Shown: positions 33,490-42,092 of the stretch, in pieces
Layout: the number at the start of each line of letters is the position of its first letter
How positions within the stretch are numbered: position 1 is the first letter of the stretch
NCBI GenBank assembly: GCA_031287565.1
Contig: JAITSS010000046.1
Location: 143,323 to 207,322 of the forward strand
Direction: 5' to 3'
DNA length: 64,000 bases
Origin: Desulfobulbaceae bacterium
Lineage (GTDB): Bacteria; Desulfobacterota; Desulfobulbia; Desulfobulbales; Desulfocapsaceae
Program-made: the position numbers and the translations under genes
Notes under the pieces: generated by a model
What the model saw: the letters and a program-made list of their open reading frames with translations, nothing else
Databases searched by the model: none
Told to the model about the DNA's origin: nothing

Positions 33490-34398
33490 TCAGCTGCGGG
33501 GATGAAATTGTTTGTGGATGCGCCGCAGTCCTTCATCCTCAACATGGGTGTAAATCTGGGTGGTGGCGACATCGGCGTGGCCCAGCATCATCTGCACCGA
33601 GCGCAGGTCGGCCCCACGCGCCAGCAGGTGGGTGGCAAACGAATGCCTGAGCGTATGCGGCGAACACGGCTTGCCGATGCCGACGCGGATTGTCTCTTCG
33701 CGGACGATCTGCCAGAAACGCAGGCGGCTCATGGCCTGGCCGCGCCGGGTGACGAACAGATACGGGCTGGTTTTCCCGCGCAGAATCCGTTGCCGGTGGT
33801 GTTGGATGTAGTCTTCAAGCCGCTCGCTTGCGACCATGGCGAAGGGGATCAGTCGGGTTTTATCGCCCTTGCCCTGAACCCGTAAAAACCGCGCCGACAG
33901 ATTGACGGCGATAAGCGGCAGCGTCACCAGCTCAGAAACCCGCAGTCCGGTGGCGTAGAGCAGGGTCAGCATCGCCAGGTTGCGAGCGGCGAGCGGCGTT
34001 GGCGCGGTCGGCGTTTGCAGAAGTTTATCCACATCGTCCAGCGACAGGGTATGTGGCAGGGCGCGGTCAGGTTTTGGCAGGTCAATGAAAGAAAATGGGT
34101 TGGCGGTGATTTCGCCGTTCCGAACCAGGAAGGCGAAGAAGCCGCGCAACAGCGAAACCCGGCGGGCGTTGCTGCGGCGGCTGACACCCCGCGCCAGGGC
34201 GGCGGCGAGGAAGCGCTGGATGACGGTCGGCGTGACCGCCGCGAAATCGTTTATGCCTTCCTGGGCGAGAAAAGAGGAAAAAATTTGAAAATCGGAAGAA
34301 CAGGCATCGAGCGTATTCTTCAATAAACGGCGTTCGTCGCGCAGATAGTTGAGATACCTCGATTCCGCCTTAAGAAAAAATCGATTGGGGAGCGGCAT
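33490..34398 (-). CDS. XerC/XerD-family tyrosine recombinase
   Basis: A 302-residue recombinase with the SAM-like N-terminal core-binding domain (FLKAESRYLNYLRDERRLLK) and the catalytic domain. Active-site residues are Arg in YATGLRVSELVTL, Lys in KGDKTRLIPF, His and Arg in SPHTLRHSFATHL, His in LGHADVAT and the nucleophile Tyr in TQIYTHV. Its length and lone chromosomal position fit the XerD/XerC chromosome-dimer resolution enzymes more than a phage integrase. An ATG 24 bases upstream is an alternative start. Confidence 0.88.
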   Translation of the reverse strand: MPLPNRFFLKAESRYLNYLRDERRLLKNTLDACSSDFQIFSSFLAQEGINDFAAVTPTVIQRFLAAALARGVSRRSNARRVSLLRGFFAFLVRNGEITANPFSFIDLPKPDRALPHTLSLDDVDKLLQTPTAPTPLAARNLAMLTLLYATGLRVSELVTLPLIAVNLSARFLRVQGKGDKTRLIPFAMVASERLEDYIQHHRQRILRGKTSPYLFVTRRGQAMSRLRFWQIVREETIRVGIGKPCSPHTLRHSFATHLLARGADLRSVQMMLGHADVATTQIYTHVEDEGLRRIHKQFHPRS

Positions 34399-34452
34399 GG
34401 AAGACGACAAAAAAAGCGACATCGGCGCTTGCCCGGTGTCGCTTTTGGAGTA

Positions 34453-34647
34453 TCAGGCCGCTCTTTTCAAACGATTGAACTTACGCAGTTTGCGGCGGGC
34501 CTCGGCCTGTTTGCGGCGCTTTTTGACCGATGGTTTTTCGTAGTATTCACGCCGTTTCAGTTCTTTTTTGATGCCGTCAATCTGGAGTTTTTTCTTTAAT
34601 TGACGGATGGCGTATTCCAGATCGCCTCGCACTTCGACTTCAATCAT
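34453..34647 (-). CDS. rpsU: 30S ribosomal protein bS21
   Basis: A 64-residue basic protein: EVEVRGDLEYAIRQLKKKLQ, then ELKRREYYEKPSVKKRR and an Arg/Lys-rich end. This is bS21, a small 30S subunit protein involved in initiation. The ATG at 34647 gives the family length; the longer frame is not needed. A promoter-like sequence sits 80 bases upstream. Confidence 0.94.
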   Translation of the reverse strand: MIEVEVRGDLEYAIRQLKKKLQIDGIKKELKRREYYEKPSVKKRRKQAEARRKLRKFNRLKRAA

Positions 34648-34727
34648 GTGTTGCTCCCATGAAGGTGATGGATTTAGGACAGGTGCCGCTGAGTGAGGCG
34701 ATCCCATAAAAAATTGACAGAACCGCC

Positions 34728-34757
34728 CTTATAATCCAGATTGGCTGGCGCTGTCAA
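34728..34757 (-). promoter_or_regulatory. Candidate promoter for rpsU
   Basis: On the minus strand TTGACA (34752-34757) and TATAAG (34728-34733) are 18 bases apart and face rpsU. The -35 box is perfect. The remaining 34758-34945 shows nothing I can name. Confidence 0.55.
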
Positions 34758-34945
34758 AATGTTTCTCAAAGAACCGCCGTCTCTTTTATGATTGGCGGAT
34801 TTTGTGGTCTGCTCCGCCATTTTCTGTTATTCCCGCTGGCTGTTCCGGTGAATGTGGAAGGAATATCCGCCGATTGAACCTGTGCGCCTGACGAGATGGA
34901 CTACGACAGGTAGGCGAATTAACTCAGTATTTTCATAAATTCACG

Positions 34946-36286
34946 ATGAATATTCTGCTCATCTCCGTCAATCGCCAGACCGCGCCCTATCCGGTGTATC
35001 CGCTGGGTCTTGATTATGTCGCGGCGGCCATCGCCGAAAAACATCGAACGCATATCTGCGACCTGCTGACCGTGACTAGGGAAGAACTCGCTGGAATTAT
35101 AAAAGAATTCGCGCCGGATCTGATTGGGCTTTCCTGCCGGAACATCGACAATACCGATTACGCCGCGCCGGTCTCGTTTGTGCCGGATGCCGCTGAATTG
35201 GCAGCTTGGCTGCGCGAGCGGACGCGGGCGATTCTGGTTTTGGGCGGTTGCGGTTTCACCATGATGCCGGAAGTGTTTCTGCGGGCGACCGGCGCTGATT
35301 TCGGCATTGTCGGCGAGGGCGAACGCTTGCCGCTTTTGCTCGACGCCTTGGCCGAAGGCCGCGAGCCGACGGAGATTGAAGGTGTCGTATCCCTGGCGAA
35401 CAAAAAGGACGCGCCCAAGCCTTGGCCGGGGACGATGACGAGGCGTTTCGTCGCAAGCGGCCGCCATGAATATTATCTGCGCCACGGCGGAATGCTCAAT
35501 TTACAAAGTAAACGCGGTTGCGTGTTCCGCTGCTCCTACTGTTCCTATCCGCAAATTGAAGGTAATAAACATCGTTTGTTTGATCCGGATGAGGTGGCCA
35601 GTGAAGCGAAATTGCTACAAGAATCAGGGGCGAAGTATCTGTTCTTCACCGATTCGGCCTTTAATTCCGATATCGCCCATTCCCTGGCCGTGGCCCATGC
35701 CCTGGAAAAGCGTAAATTATCTATCAGATGGGGCGCGTTTTTCGCGCCTGTGCCGATGCCAGATGAATATTTCCATATCATGCGGCGCTCTGGCTGCAAA
35801 CATGTCGAATTTGGTAGCGAATCGTTGTCTGATTTGATGCTGAAATCATACAAAAAACCATTTACGGTGGCCGATGTGTTCGCGGCGCACGAAAAGGCGC
35901 TGGCCGCCGGTTTGCACGTGGCGCATTATTTCCTGTTTGGCGGTCGCGGTGAATCGGCGGCGACGCTGACGGAATCCCTGGATAACATTGAACAATTGCG
36001 GAAAACGGTGTTCTTTCTGTTCACCGGCGTTCGCCTCTATCCCGGCTCGCTCCTGTGCCGCCAGGCGATTGAGGAGGGCCGAATACAGCCTGGCGATACG
36101 CTGGCCGAATCGACATTTTATCGGCCACAGGCCATCAGCCTCGAAGAAATCGCCGCGATGATTCAGGCGCGGGCGGCGGCTCGGGAAAATTGGTTGTTCG
36201 GGGCGGGCGGCGCGCTGGATGCAACTGTCGCTAACTTGTACGCCCGTGGTTTCGTCGGGCCGTTGTGGGAATTTCTGACTCAATGA
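34946..36286 (+). CDS. B12-binding-domain radical SAM protein
   Basis: A 446-residue enzyme. Residues 1-150 form a B12-binding-like Rossmann domain (NILLISVNRQT, AILVLGGCGFTMM, DFGIVGEGERLP). The radical SAM domain follows with the cluster cysteines in SKRGCVFRCSYCSYPQIEG. Later segments are FFTDSAFNSD and VEFGSESLSDLML, typical of the BchE-like and lipid-biosynthesis branch. It opens an operon with a FabZ-like protein, an acyl carrier protein and a second radical SAM enzyme, so a carrier-bound acyl chain is the likely substrate. The chemistry is not predicted further. Confidence 0.85.
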   Translation: MNILLISVNRQTAPYPVYPLGLDYVAAAIAEKHRTHICDLLTVTREELAGIIKEFAPDLIGLSCRNIDNTDYAAPVSFVPDAAELAAWLRERTRAILVLGGCGFTMMPEVFLRATGADFGIVGEGERLPLLLDALAEGREPTEIEGVVSLANKKDAPKPWPGTMTRRFVASGRHEYYLRHGGMLNLQSKRGCVFRCSYCSYPQIEGNKHRLFDPDEVASEAKLLQESGAKYLFFTDSAFNSDIAHSLAVAHALEKRKLSIRWGAFFAPVPMPDEYFHIMRRSGCKHVEFGSESLSDLMLKSYKKPFTVADVFAAHEKALAAGLHVAHYFLFGGRGESAATLTESLDNIEQLRKTVFFLFTGVRLYPGSLLCRQAIEEGRIQPGDTLAESTFYRPQAISLEEIAAMIQARAAARENWLFGAGGALDATVANLYARGFVGPLWEFLTQ

Positions 36287-36299
36287 AGTGAGAGTGAAT

Positions 36300-36665
36300 A
36301 TGTCCGACGCAACCGCCGCCGGGGCAAATCAAGCGGCCACGCCCGCCGTCATTGAAAGCGAATGGCTTGTCCCTGCCGATTCGATATGGTTTTCCGGCCA
36401 TTTTCCCGATAATCCGATTGTGCCGGGTGTCGCCCAGGTCGAGATGGCGGCGCGGGCGATTGCCGGATGTTCCGGCAAAAATCTTTACGTATCGCGGCTG
36501 AGCAGGGTAAAATTCAAAGCTCTTGTCCGCCCCGGCGAACGCCTGCATATGACGGCGAGGCCGACCGGCGCGGCGGGCGAGTTCAGCTTCAGCATTAGCG
36601 CCGACGACAGGGACGTTTGTTCCGGCATCATAATCCTATCAGAAAAAGAGTGTGAAAAAGTATGA
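36300..36665 (+). CDS. FabZ/FabA-like 3-hydroxyacyl-ACP dehydratase homologue
   Basis: A 121-residue hot-dog-fold protein. The motif SIWFSGHFPDNPIVPGVAQVEMAA contains the catalytic His region and the PxxPGV-x-Q signature of FabZ-type dehydratases, and the central helix and the strand VSRLSRVKFKALVRPGERL follow. It overlaps the ACP gene by 4 bases and starts 13 bases after the radical SAM gene. The likely substrate is an acyl chain on the ACP encoded next to it. Confidence 0.83.
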   Translation: MSDATAAGANQAATPAVIESEWLVPADSIWFSGHFPDNPIVPGVAQVEMAARAIAGCSGKNLYVSRLSRVKFKALVRPGERLHMTARPTGAAGEFSFSISADDRDVCSGIIILSEKECEKV

Positions 36666-36925
36666 GCGCGCTTGAACCAACCATTGTCAGGGTCGCGGAA
36701 ATCATCATCAATGAACTGAAACTTGAGGATGTGACGCCGCAAACCTTTGATCCTGATCTCGATTTAGTCGATGAAGTGGGTATAGATTCGATGGATTTGG
36801 CGACTATCGCCCTGTCGATTCGTGATGAATTCTCAATTCGCATTGATGAGGACGACTATCCGAAACTGACCACGGTACGCATCATCGCCGAATATATCCG
36901 GGATAAGAGAGCAGGGGACAAGTAA
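36662..36925 (+). CDS. Acyl carrier protein
   Basis: An 87-residue acidic helical protein with the phosphopantetheine serine in VGIDSMDLATIALSI and the family's helix II/III (DEFSIRIDEDDYPKLTTVRI). It differs in sequence from housekeeping AcpP, so it is probably a pathway-specific carrier for the surrounding radical SAM and dehydratase enzymes. ATGA overlap with the previous gene. Confidence 0.88.
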   Translation: MSALEPTIVRVAEIIINELKLEDVTPQTFDPDLDLVDEVGIDSMDLATIALSIRDEFSIRIDEDDYPKLTTVRIIAEYIRDKRAGDK

Positions 36926-38026
36926 ATGGCCGTTGCCGAAAAAAACTGGAAATTCGCCGACATCCTCGCTATTCCGGAAATCGGCGCGCGTTTTGCCAAG
37001 GTGCGGCGCTGGTTCTTTTTGCGTGAATCGACCTACGATATGACCAGTCGTTGCAATATCCGTTGCGAAGGCTGTTATTACTACCAGGGTAACAAACAAT
37101 ACGCCCCTGAAAACGGCGACCCGGCGGCCTGGCGCGCCCTGATGGTCGCGGAAAAGGAGCGCGGCGTCACCTTTGTGGTCTTGGCGGGCGCGGAACCGGC
37201 CCTGGTTGCCGAATTGTGCCGTGAGTGTTACCAGGTGATTCCCCTGGGGGCCATTGCCAGCAATGGTCTGAAAAAAATACCGAAAGATATTGATTACCGC
37301 CTGCATATTTCGGTATGGGGCAACGACGCCGCCAGCGAAAAAATCCGCGGCGCCGCCGACATGCTGAAGCGGCAGATCGAAAATTATCACGGTGATGACC
37401 GCGCGGTTTTCGTTTACACCTTCACGCCACAAAATATTAGTCAGGCAGCAGAGGTGGCCGAGACCCTGGCGGCGCATGATCTGCCGATGACGTTTAACAT
37501 GTTTTCCGCGCCGACCGGCTATGCCGGGCCACTGCGTCACGATGCGCAGAGCCTCAGGCAAACCGCTGAAATGATGGAGAATTTGCTGGCGACCTGGCCG
37601 AAAATCGTACTATTTTCCCACTACAACATCGCGGCGCACACCAATAATCTGGGATTGCACCGGCTGTATGGATGCTCCTATCCGCGACAAAATCCGTCCA
37701 CCGCCGTCGGTTTGGGCCGGACGTTCCGCCAATATCGCGCCGACCTTAATTGGGATCGCGCCGCCGCCTGCTGCGTGCCCGACACCGATTGCGACGATTG
37801 CCGCCATTACGCCGCCGGTTCCGCCGTGGTCACGGCCCGCATGTATCGCCACGCCGTCAATCCGCAGGCGTTTTCGGCCTGGCTTGATTATGTCGATACC
37901 TATCTCGCTGTTTGGGTTAAAGACTACGAAAAAAGCGCTAACCTGCTGAACCGCGCGCCGCTACCGACACCTATCCAACCGACGCCAGATATTGAGCGTC
38001 CAGTTACATCTCCAGGGAAACGCTGA
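36926..38026 (+). CDS. Radical SAM protein with extra C-terminal cysteines
   Basis: A 366-residue enzyme. The cluster motif is MTSRCNIRCEGCYYY (CxxxCxxC). FVVLAGAEPALVAELC follows, in the place where GGEP is usual. A second Cys group near the C-terminus (AACCVPDTDCDDCRHY) suggests an auxiliary Fe-S cluster, as in SPASM-like enzymes. It is the last gene of the lipid-type operon, starting directly after the ACP stop. Its stop codon lies inside the end of a dispersed repeat (GGGAAACGCTGATT), so the final residues SPGKR may come from that repeat. Confidence 0.82.
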   Translation: MAVAEKNWKFADILAIPEIGARFAKVRRWFFLRESTYDMTSRCNIRCEGCYYYQGNKQYAPENGDPAAWRALMVAEKERGVTFVVLAGAEPALVAELCRECYQVIPLGAIASNGLKKIPKDIDYRLHISVWGNDAASEKIRGAADMLKRQIENYHGDDRAVFVYTFTPQNISQAAEVAETLAAHDLPMTFNMFSAPTGYAGPLRHDAQSLRQTAEMMENLLATWPKIVLFSHYNIAAHTNNLGLHRLYGCSYPRQNPSTAVGLGRTFRQYRADLNWDRAAACCVPDTDCDDCRHYAAGSAVVTARMYRHAVNPQAFSAWLDYVDTYLAVWVKDYEKSANLLNRAPLPTPIQPTPDIERPVTSPGKR

Positions 38027-38027
38027 T
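38014..38027. repeat. One end of the dispersed inverted-repeat element
   Basis: GGGAAACGCTGATT matches the terminal sequence of the element at 57553-57656. The rest of the element is not found; an IS1-family element begins 11 bases later. Confidence 0.5.
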
Positions 38028-38112
38028 TAAATTTGGCGGTGATGTCATGGAATAGTTGAAGAGTAATTTTAATTTGTGATATGATTGACGAAAATCAATA
38101 AGGAGGTGAAAT

Positions 38113-38448
38113 ATGGTTTATATCAAAGTATTATGTCCGCATTGCGGGAGTGATGACATTGTTTTGCATGGTAAAAATACGAACGGCAAGCAGAGGTTAT
38201 TGTGTCGAAATCCAGAATGTTCACATAAGACGTTTCAGCTTGATTATGCTTACAACGCCTGCAAGCCTGATATAAAACAACAAATTATTGATATGGCTAT
38301 GAATGGCTCAGGGACTCGCGATACAGGACGTGTCCTTAATGTTTCAAAAGATACTGTTACTTCTGTTTTAAAAAAACAGAAAAATTCCCAAAGCAAGTTA
38401 ATGAAGAATACCTTTCAAAACTTGATTCCAATCGACAAATTGATATAA
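38113..38448 (+). CDS. insA: IS1 InsA-like protein
   Basis: A 111-residue protein with the zinc-finger-like start VLCPHCGSDDIVLHGK and LLCRNPECSHKTF, then a helix-turn-helix region (GSGTRDTGRVLNVSKDTVTS), as in IS1 InsA. The A7C slippery run at 38370-38377 is where ribosomes would shift -1 to make the InsAB' transposase. Confidence 0.85.
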   Translation: MVYIKVLCPHCGSDDIVLHGKNTNGKQRLLCRNPECSHKTFQLDYAYNACKPDIKQQIIDMAMNGSGTRDTGRVLNVSKDTVTSVLKKQKNSQSKLMKNTFQNLIPIDKLI

Positions 38449-38485
38449 AAGTTCAAAATGCGTTAGATATTGAAACGGATGAAAT

Positions 38486-38878
38486 GTGGAGCTTTTATCA
38501 AAAGAAAAAAATCAAATTTGCTTGTTGTGGGCACTTGATCACGCTACAAATACACCTATCGCCTACACGTTTGGAACTCGCGAATATAAATATCTTGATG
38601 AACTCTTGGAATTACTAAAGCCTTTCAATGTCAGAACTGTTTATACAGATGATAACTTTGCATACTCATCAAGAATTTCCACCGACCATCTTGTTGTAAG
38701 CAAGAAAAACACTCAGCAAATCGAAAGAAATCATTTAACGCTTCGTACACGAATTAAAAGGCTTTGTCGGAAAACTATATGCTTTTCTAAAAATAAAGAT
38801 ATCCATAAAGCGGTCATTGGAACATTTATAAACACTTTCTTCTTCGGTAGAAAATTATCCGCCTCAACTATTTTGTGA
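38486..38878 (+). pseudogene. insB: IS1 InsB transposase with an internal frameshift
   Basis: The frame reads LLWALDHATNTPIAYTFGTR, then VYTDDNF, VSKKNTQQIERNHLTLRTRI and KAVIGTFINTFFF, which is the IS1 DDE transposase core. The start of that domain (ETDEMWSFYQ) lies in another frame, at 38472-38501. Reading needs a second -1 shift at the A run near 38505-38511. One missing A there restores a continuous product, so this is decay or a homopolymer error. Confidence 0.8.
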
Positions 38879-38941
38879 CATCACCCGAACATTTTCAAAC
38901 AATATCAAGACGATCTGCTGTCGTTTGCATCTATATTGATT

Positions 38942-39026
38942 CACCACTTAAATCTGGCAAATTACGAAAAAAGAATTACGTAAAATCAGTATCATAATTC
39001 GCACCATTTTCGAGATTTAAGTGGTG
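38942..39026. repeat. 85-base element with 14-base terminal inverted repeats
   Basis: CACCACTTAAATCT (38942-38955) is matched exactly in reverse by AGATTTAAGTGGTG (39013-39026). The interior is AT-rich without a gene. It looks like a miniature transposable element or IS remnant. Confidence 0.6.
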
Positions 39027-39131
39027 GAGCAATAGTTAGGTGAAAACTCTCGTACATGGCGACACAACCGGCAAAATTGATTGGTGTCAGTTAGGCGCAA
39101 GTGTCAAATTTCTCCGACAGCTCAGAACATC

Positions 39132-41387
39132 ATGACCATTTTCACAGAAACCTATCGCGGCGTTGCCCTCTGCTACGCCATTGTGTTTTTGGCGATGTTT
39201 TCTCCGTATTGGCTGGACGGACAGGTGATCGCCCCGTATCGGCAATACGCGGAATTTGGCATCGCCGACAGGAGTGGCGAAAGCGAAATTGAAAATCACA
39301 AATTTTCTGATTTTCCAACCGGTTACATTCCGGCAATCACCGATTATCTTCACGGTCAGCGTTCCGGCTGTTTTTTTTTGTGGGACACTGCCAACGAGGC
39401 TGGCAGAGCGCCGTATCATTTGGCCGGATTCAGCCCGGTGTATTTTCCATCCTGGATTCTTGCCCGGCTCACGGATAACCCCTGGCGTTTCATAACCGCG
39501 CTTTCCCTGTCGCTCTGTTTTCTTTCCGGACTTTTTTTCATTCTGTTTTGCCGTGAACTGCGTCTGGCGCCGTGCGCGGCTCTTATTGTCGGAACGGGCT
39601 TGGCCGCCTCGCCGTTTTTCATGTATTGGCTGACATTTCCGATGTTTTTGGCCGCCCGCTGTTGGACGGTCTGCGCTTTGTGGGCAATGACGCGGCTGGT
39701 GAAAAAATTGGATTTTTTAGGATGGACGCTTTTGGCTTTCAGTGTCTACAGCGCTTTGCTATCGGCGCGTTTCCAACCGCTCGTCTTTTATGCCTGGATG
39801 CTCGGTGTTTATGGCTTATATTTGGCCTGCCGTCGGGCGCGCCTAGGTGGTTGCGCTTCTTCAGCCCGTTTTGTCGCTGCCTCTTTATCAGCTCTGCTGG
39901 CCGGAGTAGCTCTCGCTTTTCCGGTGTATCGCGATTTGGCGGTTGCCGCTTCCGAATCAGCGCGGGTTGCCCCAGACCCTTCTTTTTTCACGGTGGTTCT
40001 GCCCAAAATCAGCACATTTGCGGCAGCGGCGCGTTTTTTCGTTCTGAGTACGGTTCCGGAGATTTTCGGCAATCCCATCGCTCCGGCCTTCCCATTTCCC
40101 TATGACGGCCTGAGCATTCCAATTCTGGCAATTTTTTTTGTCATCATTGGATTGTTTTTAGCGTTTCGTAAAACCTGGGGCTGGTGGCTGGCTATCGGTA
40201 TTGGCGCGGCGCTGGCTTTTGTTCATCCTTTGTATGTTTTCGGTGTCAAATATCTGGGATTTGGTCTTTCCCGATCAAATCCTCTGGGTATGATCATGTT
40301 GCCCTCGCTTGTCATAGCCGCTTTCGGTTTCGACGCTTTCCTGCGCGCCGCTGACACAAAAAAGCGCCGGGCGGCTGTATTTTTCGCTTCGTTCATGTGT
40401 TTGGCTATGGTTGGCGCGGCCTTGGCCTTCGCGCATTTCGTCCAGGCAAATATCCGTTGGAGTTTTGTCGCCGCTATGGTTTTTGTCCTGCTTCTTTTGG
40501 CCGGGCAGTGGAACAAGCCCCGCCCGCTTTTGTCCGTTGTGGCTTTGGCGACCACGCTGGCGACGGTCTCTTTCCCGCTGATGCTGCGGCAGAATCCTGA
40601 ACACATCGCCACATCTTCGCCACTGGTCGAAAAAATACGGAAGAACCTGCCGCCGGGTTCTCGCTTCGCGGTCGCCGCGCCGGGGCTTGGGGTTTTGCCA
40701 GCCAATCTCAACGCTACCGTCGGTTTGCCTTCCCTGCACAGCTATAACAGCCTTTCATCGAAGCGCTATCATCATCTGATTGCGCAACTCGGCGGCGAAA
40801 TGCGCACCTATGGCCGCTGGAACGGATTCATTCAGCCCGATTACTCCGGCCCAGTATTTTGGATGGCGAATATCGGCCTGATGCTTTCAGCGCGACAACT
40901 TGCGCATAACAATCTTGAATATTTGGGAAGCGACTCCGGTGTTCATCTATACAAAACGCTTGATCACATGGGCCAAGCTTGGCAAGTGACCGCGAAAATT
41001 CCTGGCGACGCGGCCCAATCTATGACCATTGCCGACCCACGCATTATGACTGGATGTTCGCCGACAAAGACCGTGGATAAGGGAGATGCGCTTGAATTTA
41101 CAGCCTGTTCAGCGAAACCGTCCTTGTTTCTGTTGAGTCAGAAATTTCACCGCGACTGGCGAGCAAGCGCCTTGAGGCCGCAGGGTTGGACGCCAGTCGC
41201 CACCACGGAAATCAACGGTGTTTTCCAGGGTGCGTTTCTCCCGGAAGAGACCCGGCTGATCCGTTTTGAATTCAAACCATTGGCCCGCTTTATGTGGATT
41301 GGGCATGTTTTCTGGTTTATTCTGGCGGCCTTTTGCCTGGCCCGGATTGCCGCCAGCAATGTCTGGAACAACGGGCGGCTCGACTAA
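39132..41387 (+). CDS. Large polytopic membrane protein, YfhO-like
   Basis: A 751-residue protein with about twelve membrane segments in the first 470 residues (GVALCYAIVFLAMFSPYWL, then ALSLSLCFLSGLFFILF, and others) and a soluble C-terminal domain of about 250 residues ending with a last membrane helix. The layout, with a loop DTANEAGRAPYHLAGFSPVYF after the first helix, resembles YfhO and GT-C-type glycosyltransferases that move sugars from lipid carriers. The position near surface-sugar genes fits. I cannot name a substrate. It converges with a VapC-like gene with a 4-base overlap. Confidence 0.65.
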   Translation: MTIFTETYRGVALCYAIVFLAMFSPYWLDGQVIAPYRQYAEFGIADRSGESEIENHKFSDFPTGYIPAITDYLHGQRSGCFFLWDTANEAGRAPYHLAGFSPVYFPSWILARLTDNPWRFITALSLSLCFLSGLFFILFCRELRLAPCAALIVGTGLAASPFFMYWLTFPMFLAARCWTVCALWAMTRLVKKLDFLGWTLLAFSVYSALLSARFQPLVFYAWMLGVYGLYLACRRARLGGCASSARFVAASLSALLAGVALAFPVYRDLAVAASESARVAPDPSFFTVVLPKISTFAAAARFFVLSTVPEIFGNPIAPAFPFPYDGLSIPILAIFFVIIGLFLAFRKTWGWWLAIGIGAALAFVHPLYVFGVKYLGFGLSRSNPLGMIMLPSLVIAAFGFDAFLRAADTKKRRAAVFFASFMCLAMVGAALAFAHFVQANIRWSFVAAMVFVLLLLAGQWNKPRPLLSVVALATTLATVSFPLMLRQNPEHIATSSPLVEKIRKNLPPGSRFAVAAPGLGVLPANLNATVGLPSLHSYNSLSSKRYHHLIAQLGGEMRTYGRWNGFIQPDYSGPVFWMANIGLMLSARQLAHNNLEYLGSDSGVHLYKTLDHMGQAWQVTAKIPGDAAQSMTIADPRIMTGCSPTKTVDKGDALEFTACSAKPSLFLLSQKFHRDWRASALRPQGWTPVATTEINGVFQGAFLPEETRLIRFEFKPLARFMWIGHVFWFILAAFCLARIAASNVWNNGRLD

Positions 41388-41770
41388 AGCAAAAAAATCG
41401 GGGCGTCATAGCGGGCCATGGTTGCGTCACTGGTTAAAAGTGTGATTTTTTCAAGTTTCGCCTGGACGATCAACAGGCGGTCAAAAGGGTCTCGATGAAT
41501 TGGCGGCAGGTCTCTAACAGCGATGGCGTGGCTGCTGGCGATAGCGATTTCCTGGTAATCATTGGCCAGCAGACCTTGCAGGAGGGAATCTGGATCGATC
41601 TGGAAATCCGCGCGTCTCAGGGCGGCTTTGGTGGCGATTTCCCACAAGCTGGCCGCGCTGAAGAATATCTCGTTTTCCATATCCGTGATCAATTCCCGCG
41701 CCTGTTCAGGAAGTTGCCGCGAGCCGCTGGCCGCCCAGATCAGCATCTGACTATCAAGCAGATAGTTCAT
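41384..41770 (-). CDS. PIN-domain toxin (VapC-like)
   Basis: A 128-residue ribonuclease toxin with intact acidic residues: Asp in NYLLDSQMLIWAA, Glu in SAASLWEIATKAAL, Asp in HRDPFDRLLIVQA and Asp in LLTSDATMA. The start overlaps the antitoxin stop by 4 bases. The C-terminal end overlaps the stop of the membrane protein on the other strand. Confidence 0.9.
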   Translation of the reverse strand: MNYLLDSQMLIWAASGSRQLPEQARELITDMENEIFFSAASLWEIATKAALRRADFQIDPDSLLQGLLANDYQEIAIASSHAIAVRDLPPIHRDPFDRLLIVQAKLEKITLLTSDATMARYDAPIFLL

Positions 41771-42012
41771 TTGTCATCCTCAAACATGGCGCGAATTTCT
41801 TCCGCTCCCACGTCTTTTACCTTAGCGGCGCCATCACAACAGCCGCGCAGAAAGCCGAGCCGACCGTTTGCGGGTTGGCTTTCCGCAGCGTATGGAATGA
41901 CTCTGGCGATCGGTTTACCGGCTTTGGCGATGACAAAGCTTTGCCCCTGGCTGATTCCGTCCAGCAAGCGGGACAGGTGTGTTTTGGCTTCATGAATGTT
42001 GACTTGGCGCAT
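41767..42012 (-). CDS. Phd/YefM-type antitoxin
   Basis: An 81-residue protein beginning RQVNIHEAKTHLSRLLDGIS, followed by SFVIAKAGKPIARVIPY, the Phd/YefM DNA-binding fold. The acidic tail (GAEEIRAMFEDD) would cover the toxin. It is the upstream gene of the pair and probably autoregulates. Confidence 0.9.
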   Translation of the reverse strand: MRQVNIHEAKTHLSRLLDGISQGQSFVIAKAGKPIARVIPYAAESQPANGRLGFLRGCCDGAAKVKDVGAEEIRAMFEDDK

Positions 42013-42092
42013 CTGCTCTTCTCCTTTTGATTTGGCTTTAGTTGACTAAGTTTATATTGACGCGCCGGTCGCGTCAACCGGCGGGAGGAATG

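Larger units (their letters stand above)
38038..38885 (+). mobile_element. IS1-family insertion sequence
   Basis: The ends are near-perfect inverted repeats, GGTGATGTCATGGAATAGTTGAA on the left against GGTGATGTCACAAAATAGTTGAG in reverse complement on the right. The 848 bases hold insA and an insB-type frame. The element is AT-rich compared with its flanks. No clear target duplication is visible. insB carries an extra frameshift, so the copy is probably inactive. Confidence 0.9.

Noticed and set aside
33490..34398. Phage integrase marking a prophage or island
   Set aside because: The gene has the length and motifs of chromosomal XerD/XerC and there is no tRNA, att repeat or phage gene nearby.
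34719..34736. Plus-strand promoter TTGACA and TATAAT in front of the radical SAM gene
   Set aside because: The boxes are only about 10 bases apart, too close for a sigma-70 promoter. The minus-strand arrangement for rpsU fits better.
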